A stretch of DNA of 34,523 nucleotides. It comes from Gammaproteobacteria bacterium (lineage in GTDB: Bacteria > Pseudomonadota > Gammaproteobacteria > SZUA-229). The stretch's first letter is position 1. Each line of letters begins with the position of its first letter. Below the pieces are notes generated by a model. It was not told the DNA's origin and made no database searches. It was given only the letters and a program-made list of their open reading frames with translations. Below, piece after piece: positions 8,310 through 13,565 of the stretch. The stretch lies in the NCBI GenBank assembly GCA_030637945.1, contig DAOWFN010000090.1, positions 1-34,523 of the forward strand, given 5' to 3'. The position numbers and the translations under genes are program-made.

Positions 8310-9560
8310 ATGAAGCATCATGACAATAATAAGCGCCTGTTGCTTATCTCGCACCATAACAGTTATCGCATAGCACCTTATATAAAAGCAGCAAAAAATC
8401 TTGGCCTGGAAGTAACTATCGCATCTCAGGGCAAACATTCTCTTGTCACCGAAGTTGCTGACGGAATTCATGTTAATTTCGATGATCCCGATTCTGTTCT
8501 CAACGAAATTTTAAAGGAAAATGCGAACAAACCTTTTTCAGGGATACTTGGCAGTGATGATCAAACCGTAGCACTGGCCGCACTTGCTGCCAAAACATTA
8601 CATTTGCCGCACAATCCGCCTGTAGCGGCACAGTACTCACATCGTAAAGACCTGGCACGTGCGCAGCTAAGCCTGGCCGGCTGTCACGTCCCTATTCATT
8701 GTTTACTCGATTTAGCGTTACCAATAAAACAACAGAGCGCTGGCCTCCCCTGGCCCTGTGTTATTAAGCCTTTGAATATGTCAGCAAGCCGCGGTGTTAT
8801 ACGATGCGATAATGAAGATGAATTTCTAATCGCCTGCGAACGCTTGCGTTCTATTCTTGCAACGGCACAAAGTGAATTCGAACAAACGCATGTATTAATA
8901 GAAGACTACATCGACGGCGTTGAGATCGCGTTTGAGGGTTACCTGCAAGCTGGTTTTCTCAATTGCATCACTATCTTTGATAAACCTGATCCACTCATAG
9001 GCCCGTATTTTGAAGAGACTATCTACGTTACACCTACATCTTTAAGCCCTGATCTCCAACAGAATATAAAACAGGTAATCGAAAAAGCGTGCGAGGCATA
9101 TGGCCTGGTAACCGGCGCCATTCATGCGGAGTGCAGAATAGATAAGAACAACAAAGTCTGGATCCTGGAAATCGCGTCACGAACCATCGGTGGTGACTGT
9201 GCGAGGATATTAGATAATGAAAACTTTAACCTTGAGGAACTCGCTGTGCTGCTATCCATCGGACAGCAAGTAGAAGTAAACATGCCTGAACAGGCACGTG
9301 CAGTCATGATGATTCCAGTAAAACAAAAAGGTTTATTAAAACGTGTTGAAGGATTATTAGAAGCCAATAAAATAAAACACATCGATAACATTGATATTAT
9401 CATTAGTGAGGGACATGAACTTGTCCCTCTGCCTGAAGGTAATCAATATCTAGGTTATATCTTCGCCAGTGCAAGATCCCCGGAACAGGTTACATCTGCA
9501 ATTCGTGAAGCTTATGCACTGCTTAGATTTGTAACTGCACCAATATTTAAAATCACCTAA
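8310..9560 (+). CDS. ATP-grasp ligase with L-amino-acid-ligase-type C-terminal domain
   Basis: This is a 416-residue ATP-grasp enzyme. A Rossmann-like N-terminal domain (RLLLISHHNSYR to about 110) precedes the ATP-grasp fold, where Lys153 (VIKP), the hinge LIEDYIDGVE (196-205) and the metal/phosphate residues IHAE (271-274) and LEIASR (286-291) can be seen. The last 85 residues (MMIPVKQKGLLKRVEG ... LGYIFASARSPEQVTSAI) fit the LAL_C2 domain found behind ATP-grasp L-amino acid ligases such as BacD/YwfE. Family chemistry is ATP-dependent joining of a carboxylate to an amine through an acyl phosphate. Neither substrate is predictable: no biosynthetic neighbours and no partner gene lie on the same strand. 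It is flanked by a REP-like element and a bidirectional terminator, so it stands alone. Confidence 0.75.
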   Translation: MKHHDNNKRLLLISHHNSYRIAPYIKAAKNLGLEVTIASQGKHSLVTEVADGIHVNFDDPDSVLNEILKENANKPFSGILGSDDQTVALAALAAKTLHLPHNPPVAAQYSHRKDLARAQLSLAGCHVPIHCLLDLALPIKQQSAGLPWPCVIKPLNMSASRGVIRCDNEDEFLIACERLRSILATAQSEFEQTHVLIEDYIDGVEIAFEGYLQAGFLNCITIFDKPDPLIGPYFEETIYVTPTSLSPDLQQNIKQVIEKACEAYGLVTGAIHAECRIDKNNKVWILEIASRTIGGDCARILDNENFNLEELAVLLSIGQQVEVNMPEQARAVMMIPVKQKGLLKRVEGLLEANKIKHIDNIDIIISEGHELVPLPEGNQYLGYIFASARSPEQVTSAIREAYALLRFVTAPIFKIT

Positions 9561-9640
9561 AACATAGATTTTTTTAAAGAAGACACAAAAACACAGTAGA
9601 AATGTTTGCCCTGCTCTAAGTCCAAATTAAGGGCATAAAA

Positions 9641-9670
9641 AAAGCCACAGAATTAATTCTGCGGCTTTTT
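9641..9670. terminator. Bidirectional terminator between convergent genes
   Basis: AAAGCC-a-CAGAAT / ATTCTG-c-GGCTTT form a hairpin with one internal mismatch, with an A run before and a T run after. It can end transcription of the ATP-grasp gene (plus) and of the SCP2 gene (minus). Confidence 0.75.
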
Positions 9671-9702
9671 CTGAAAGAATTTGTTTATGGTGAATCTGCT
9701 TC

Positions 9703-10098
9703 TTAAACAGTACCCATAACGCCGAAACTTTTGATAAAAGGACCAGCCATACGTGGATCTTTCACCATTGCCAAATAGTCACCAACGACAAATTTCATTT
9801 TGCCAGTTGTATAGGCCATGCCGAGGCCAGCCATGCCGATGCCCTTGTTTAACCATTTTTCCCAACTTGCCGGTTTAGCACGAATGTCCCAGCTCAGTGT
9901 TTCACCATTGTAAGCGCCTGCTGCCGTTACTACACCGTTTTCTACAGTGATGACACCTGTAGGGCCAGCATCACCCTGAAAACCATAACCGATAACCGAA
10001 TTGAAATCGATCTTTGCCAGCGCACCAGACAATGCCGGTTCGTTATTCCATGCATCCATGAAGCTTTTCATCCATTCATCAGAAAAAAGGTCAGCCAT
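9703..10098 (-). CDS. SCP2 sterol-carrier-like lipid-binding protein
   Basis: This 131-residue cytosolic protein has the SCP2 pattern: an N-terminal helix ending in '...DAWN', then 'VITVENGVVTAAGAYNGETLSWDIRAKPASWEKWL', and the C-terminal 'TTGKMKFVVGDYLAMVKDPRMAG' (in the family, 'G.l.v.Gd..l.......'). SCP2 domains bind fatty acyl chains and sterols in a hydrophobic tunnel; bacterial stand-alone versions are poorly understood. The ATG at 10098 is supported by AGGGGA eight bases upstream. It seems to be transcribed alone, from the candidate promoter at 10124-10152 to the terminator at 9641-9670. Confidence 0.75.
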   Translation of the reverse strand: MADLFSDEWMKSFMDAWNNEPALSGALAKIDFNSVIGYGFQGDAGPTGVITVENGVVTAAGAYNGETLSWDIRAKPASWEKWLNKGIGMAGLGMAYTTGKMKFVVGDYLAMVKDPRMAGPFIKSFGVMGTV

Positions 10099-10123
10099 AT
10101 TTATATTCCCCTATATCGTGTTG

Positions 10124-10152
10124 TTATTAGTGTTTGAGTAAAAGAACGCCAA
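10124..10152 (-). promoter_or_regulatory. Candidate promoter of the SCP2 gene
   Basis: On the minus strand TTGGCG (10147-10152) and TAATAA (10124-10129) are separated by 17 bases and lie about 25 bases upstream of the start codon. The boxes match four and five of six consensus positions. Confidence 0.4.
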
Positions 10153-10513
10153 CCCAGGTGGCTGGAATTATTAAATATTGTGGGTAACAATAACGTAAAA
10201 ATGAGGGAAAATGAAGGGATTTTAGAACCAATTTAACATTTAATATATTTTCATTCCGCGATAAAATCAAAAGCTTTCAAATGGAGTCAAAAATAGGGAA
10301 GAACTATCAGAAATTAAACTACTGAAGGAGCTTAACTTGATCAAATATCACGTTAAGGTGTCCGCACTGCATTTACGGTTATAGCGAACGATTTCCTGGA
10401 ATAAGGTTTCAGAACTAAAACCATTGATCGACCTTTAATTATATAAAACACCTATTTAAAGATGGCTACGAAGAGAAAAGACATGACAGCTTAGACGGGT
10501 GAGCAATCTATGC
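10153..10513. other. Gene-free gap; possible degraded reading frame
   Basis: No complete gene of convincing length is seen between the SCP2 gene and the yggX-like gene. On the plus strand, 10265-10438 is open in one frame except for a single TAG at 10382-10384. The reading is rich in charged helical residues (REELSEIKLLKELNLIKYH) and has no ATG. It contains AAGGAG followed six bases later by TTG (10337), which would give a 15-residue peptide. It may be a gene remnant or chance. No clear terminator for the minus-strand yggX-like gene was found here. Confidence 0.35.
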
Positions 10514-10804
10514 TTATTTCTTACCACCACCGCCGGCATTAAAACCAGCAGGTGCCTGACCGTAATCCCCTTCATCGAAAAAAAATCCAGCCATGTGTTT
10601 CTCGATAAGTTCAATATTTTTTGCATCGGCCGTATTCAAACCATTTTCATTGATAATGGTTGTCAATCTTTCCAGCCATTGTTTCCAGCCTTCTTTTGAC
10701 ACATTTTCGAAGATACGCTGACCGAGATCACCGGGATGTGGTGGTGCGTCCATCGCTTCTGCTTCAATTTTTAGCACTACACATTGAACTTTATTTTCCA
10801 TCAT
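10514..10804 (-). CDS. yggX: YggX-family Fe(II)-trafficking/oxidative-damage protection protein
   Basis: This 96-residue protein matches the YggX family along its length: conserved Cys8 near the start (VQCVVLK), 'PHPGDLGQRIFENVSKEGWKQWLE', 'TTIINENGLNTADAKNIELIEKHMAGFFF'. Family members protect labile Fe-S clusters and limit oxidative damage in enteric bacteria; the iron-binding role is debated. The end is glycine-rich (AGFNAGGGGKK) rather than the usual short tail. The start overlaps the last 14 bases of the radical SAM gene, so the two are translationally coupled; an ATG one codon further in is equally possible. The family is often beside mutY; here it is instead the last gene of the radical SAM group. 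Confidence 0.85.
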   Translation of the reverse strand: MMENKVQCVVLKIEAEAMDAPPHPGDLGQRIFENVSKEGWKQWLERLTTIINENGLNTADAKNIELIEKHMAGFFFDEGDYGQAPAGFNAGGGGKK

Positions 10805-11864
10805 TAACCTCTACACTATTCTCTTCATATTTTTTCAACAATACACCGTCGTCACCACAGCAACTCGCCGCACATTGTTTGATCTGGTTTAACTCTTCCG
10901 CGGTACTGTTTAAGTAAACCTCGATCGGCTGATTTTCCGTCGCACAGTCACAACCTTTGTCATTATACACGTAAACGTTGTTTAACCCCGCACGTTTCGC
11001 CTGTATTTCCGCATCGAACAGCATGTGTTCTGGTGTTGCAGGGATATGACTGAGTTTATAGGCCGGGAAAAAGCGTGTCACGTGCCAAGGGCTATCCGTT
11101 CCCAGGTTATCGCGTATCCAACAAGCGATTTTATAATGCTCTTCTGGGCTGTCATTTTTTCCGGGGATGATATTAGTCCGTGTTTCAACATGTATGCCGA
11201 GCTCTTGCGCTTTTTTGATAGAAGCTAACACCTGTTCAACCCTGGCTGGTCTGCAAATATCACTATAGAAATCATCCCGCATACTCTTGATGTCAGAACA
11301 TAGCACATCGATATTGCCAGCAATGAGCTCTAAGGCTTCATCCGTAACAAAACTGTTAGAGACGTAAACAGTATACAAGCCCGCCTTGTGCGCCAACTCA
11401 CACGCATCAAGCACATATTCCAGCCATACTGCAGGTTCTGAATAGGTAAAAGCGATGCCTTGAACACCTGCATTTAATGCCGCATCGATAAGTTTTTGCG
11501 GCGAGATCCAGGCTTCCTTTGATTGCCCCCTGGCCAGTTCATCCAGGGTTTCAGTGCCCCATGAGATCTCAAGGTTATGGCAACCATCACAACGGAAGCT
11601 GCAACCGTAACTGCCGACGGACATAACTTTCGTACCAGGACGATAATGTTTTACCGGCTTGGCCTCGATCTCATCGATATCGATCGCTGAAATAATCCCG
11701 TAAGACAAATTATACAATGTGCCATTACGATTAACGTGCGCCTGACAGAAGCCACGTTGCCCATGGCCGATCTTGCAACGCCATAGACATAAATTACAAC
11801 GTGTCGTGCCATTATCAAGCTTTTCCTGCAACCGCGTTTCGATAAGTTGATACTGATCTGACAT
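10791..11864 (-). CDS. amrS: AmrS-type radical SAM enzyme (AmmeMemoRadiSam system, COG1180)
   Basis: This 357-residue protein has an N-terminal Cys cluster C23-x2-C26-x3-C30-x9-C40 typical of this family, followed by the radical SAM [4Fe-4S] motif CSFRCDGCHN with Cys88, Cys92 and Cys95. 'FTYSEPAVW', 'SNSF' and 'HVTRFFPAYKL' are also family hallmarks and relate it to pyruvate formate-lyase activating enzymes. Usual partners are AMMECR1 and Memo proteins, neither of which is nearby. The C-terminus is unusual: Cys305-x-Cys307, then Cys331-x3-Cys335-Cys336-Gly, before a charged tail. Upstream lie formyltransferase-like and DsrE-like genes and downstream, overlapping, a YggX-like gene. The reaction is unknown for the family as far as I know. 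Confidence 0.82.
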   Translation of the reverse strand: MSDQYQLIETRLQEKLDNGTTRCNLCLWRCKIGHGQRGFCQAHVNRNGTLYNLSYGIISAIDIDEIEAKPVKHYRPGTKVMSVGSYGCSFRCDGCHNLEISWGTETLDELARGQSKEAWISPQKLIDAALNAGVQGIAFTYSEPAVWLEYVLDACELAHKAGLYTVYVSNSFVTDEALELIAGNIDVLCSDIKSMRDDFYSDICRPARVEQVLASIKKAQELGIHVETRTNIIPGKNDSPEEHYKIACWIRDNLGTDSPWHVTRFFPAYKLSHIPATPEHMLFDAEIQAKRAGLNNVYVYNDKGCDCATENQPIEVYLNSTAEELNQIKQCAASCCGDDGVLLKKYEENSVEVNDGK

Positions 11865-11891
11865 ACTAAGAGAACCTGTGAATAAATTAGT

Positions 11892-12746
11892 TTAGAGTTT
11901 AGCAGTGAAAGTAGCTGTTAAAACACCTTCATTACAGGGTATATTAAGCACGTCCCCCTTCACTTCAGCTTCTTGCAGATGACCATTGTTATCGTAACCT
12001 AAAGCTTTGTCGAGTAAATAACTGTGCACGCCCATCTGACAGCGATAAGGGTAACCAAAAGCTTGCGTCGCTCTCATAAAATTGAATATGTGCTGTGCTG
12101 ACCACGATAGATCAACAACAAAATCATCTGCGACCGGATAAGGATAATAACTAGACAGCTCAGGAAGCTGTATCTCACGGGTGAGTTTGCTCTCAGACAG
12201 TTCAGATAACATTTCCATCATCAATTCAGTACCGGCTTCAGCCAGCGTAGCGTTAATCTCTAAAAAACTGGCACCATCATCTAAATGAACAACTCTCTGC
12301 TTTACGATGTCACCCGCGTCAAAGTCATCCGTCACATGATGCCAGGTAACGCCTTTTACGCTATAGTGTTTCATCTGCCAGAATATTGGTTCAGGACCAC
12401 GATATTGCGGCAATAATGAAGGATGTAGATTAAAACAACCCTCTCTCGCCATAGCGACCACTTCTTCTGGTAAACGTCTACCATAACAAGACATCAGAAT
12501 TACATCGACCGGCACTTCTTTACACTGCTCAATAATCAACTCTGTCATTTGCGATAAATCAATCAGTGGAATATTTTGTTGACCAGCCGCCAGTGCCAAC
12601 GAATCATTTTCTATAGCAATAATTTTATCTTTTAAAACTACCGGATTAAAAACACCCACTGCTGTCACTAGATGTTCTGACGACAAGAGATTTTTAAATG
12701 GGGTTAACGATAACGCGCCTGAAGAACCGATATATAAAATATTCAT
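11892..12746 (-). CDS. Formyltransferase-family protein related to methionyl-tRNA formyltransferase
   Basis: This 284-residue protein has the formyl_trans_N fold: the nucleotide-like start MNILYIGSSG, then 'FNLHPSLLPQYRGPEPIFWQM' carrying Asn106 and His108, and 'DDFDAGDIV' carrying Asp143. These are the Asn-His-Asp residues of 10-formyl-tetrahydrofolate-dependent formyltransferases. A shorter C-terminal region ('VVDLSWSAQHIFNFMRATQAFGYPYRC') resembles the start of the Fmt C-terminal domain. It is about 30 residues shorter than genuine Fmt and is not beside def, so it probably formylates something other than initiator tRNA, such as a sugar amine or a small amine. It lies 27 bases upstream of the AmrS-like gene and 44 downstream of the DsrE-like gene, in the same direction. 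Confidence 0.75.
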   Translation of the reverse strand: MNILYIGSSGALSLTPFKNLLSSEHLVTAVGVFNPVVLKDKIIAIENDSLALAAGQQNIPLIDLSQMTELIIEQCKEVPVDVILMSCYGRRLPEEVVAMAREGCFNLHPSLLPQYRGPEPIFWQMKHYSVKGVTWHHVTDDFDAGDIVKQRVVHLDDGASFLEINATLAEAGTELMMEMLSELSESKLTREIQLPELSSYYPYPVADDFVVDLSWSAQHIFNFMRATQAFGYPYRCQMGVHSYLLDKALGYDNNGHLQEAEVKGDVLNIPCNEGVLTATFTAKL

Positions 12747-12765
12747 CAGGCGTACTTAATTGTTT

Positions 12766-12789
12766 GTCATTTCGAGCAACGGGAGAAAT
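12766..12789. repeat. Short intergenic repeat of the GTCATTTCGAGC...GAGAAAT type
   Basis: The sequence GTCATTTCGAGC followed by AACGGGAGAAAT has the form of a common interspersed bacterial repeat (ATTTC...GAAAT ends). It occupies over half of the 44-base gap between the DsrE-like and formyltransferase-like genes. The assignment rests on resemblance; only one copy is in the window. Confidence 0.4.
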
Positions 12790-12790
12790 A

Positions 12791-13129
12791 TTAAAGCGTT
12801 ATAACCTGATCAGGCATGTTCCCGGATAAAGCACCATATAAGTTTGGAAAACATCCGATGGTCGCACCATCGACTAATTTGTCTTCAATTTCACGTTCAT
12901 AGGCACACTGATCACATGCCATTAATAGCATGCCTTTATCGGCAGCGACTTTTGCCAGGCGTTCACCGATAGGATTGCCTTGCTGTAGAACATAAGCATT
13001 ATCTTCAAAGAAGAACATGCCAACCACCTCGACACCATGAGCATCATCCTCAAGTTGAGGCAGAATCATCTTTCCGAGTTTGTAAGAAACCGAGTGTCCT
13101 TGTGTAGAAAAAATATACGCGACTTTCAT
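12791..13129 (-). CDS. DsrE-like protein
   Basis: This 112-residue protein has the DsrE/DsrF fold pattern: 'MKVAYIFSTQGHSVSYKLGKMILPQL' (strand-loop-helix), 'HGVEVVGMFFFEDNAYVL', and 'GMLLMACDQCAYERE'. A CxxC-type pair (Cys72, Cys75) and Cys93 (IGCFPNLYGAL) are candidate sulfur or metal carriers. DsrE-family proteins move persulfide sulfur in tRNA thiolation (TusBCD) and in sulfur oxidation (DsrEFH). The closest form I recall is the stand-alone DsrE-related group that includes SaoD of selenium/mercury-linked operons; this is from memory and uncertain. It is the first or second gene of the five-gene minus-strand run ending with yggX. Confidence 0.7.
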   Translation of the reverse strand: MKVAYIFSTQGHSVSYKLGKMILPQLEDDAHGVEVVGMFFFEDNAYVLQQGNPIGERLAKVAADKGMLLMACDQCAYEREIEDKLVDGATIGCFPNLYGALSGNMPDQVITL

Positions 13130-13152
13130 TGTGATTACCTTTTATATTGATT

Positions 13153-13434
13153 TTATTTAATTAATTGAAACCTGTTATTTATCTTTTGGCGCAGCTGAAA
13201 TAGCAGCGCAGCATTGTTGGTCATGATGTATTCGGTATCCCTATCCACATCAAACTGCATAGCAACAATATGACGTACACCCAGTGCAGACCCGATAGCA
13301 GATATCATACAAATACATAACACGAGGATAAGAATGTTTTTATCAAGCATGATTCGCCGCCCGGCATCTGGCTCATCCGGTAATATTCGAGATAAATCTG
13401 TATGGTGAATATGACTTATTTTATTCAGCGACAT
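13153..13434 (-). CDS. Small single-pass membrane protein, unknown
   Basis: I do not recognise this 93-residue frame. Residues about 33-52 (NILILVLCICMISAIGSALG) form one transmembrane helix after a polar N-terminus, and the remainder is a charged, probably helical region. Codon choice resembles that of neighbouring genes. There is no clear ribosome site before the ATG at 13434; an internal ATG (Met29, 13350) would start just before the helix. It precedes the DsrE-like gene by 23 bases, so it may be the first gene of that run. Confidence 0.45.
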   Translation of the reverse strand: MSLNKISHIHHTDLSRILPDEPDAGRRIMLDKNILILVLCICMISAIGSALGVRHIVAMQFDVDRDTEYIMTNNAALLFQLRQKINNRFQLIK

Positions 13435-13508
13435 AATAATTTTTTATTTACTGCGAATGCTTTAATCTTAATTGATCGAAAAATTTATTAACCATAATTA
13501 TCCTGGGC

Positions 13509-13540
13509 AAAAAAATGCCAACTGTTTTATCAGTTGGCAT
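13509..13540 (-). terminator. Rho-independent terminator of the M16C protease gene
   Basis: ATGCCAACTG (13515-13524) and CAGTTGGCAT (13531-13540) form a perfect 10-bp stem with a six-base loop. On the minus strand it is followed by seven T. It lies 25 bases after the protease stop codon. Confidence 0.9.
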
Positions 13541-13565
13541 CGTTATATCTACTAACAAACCACAA

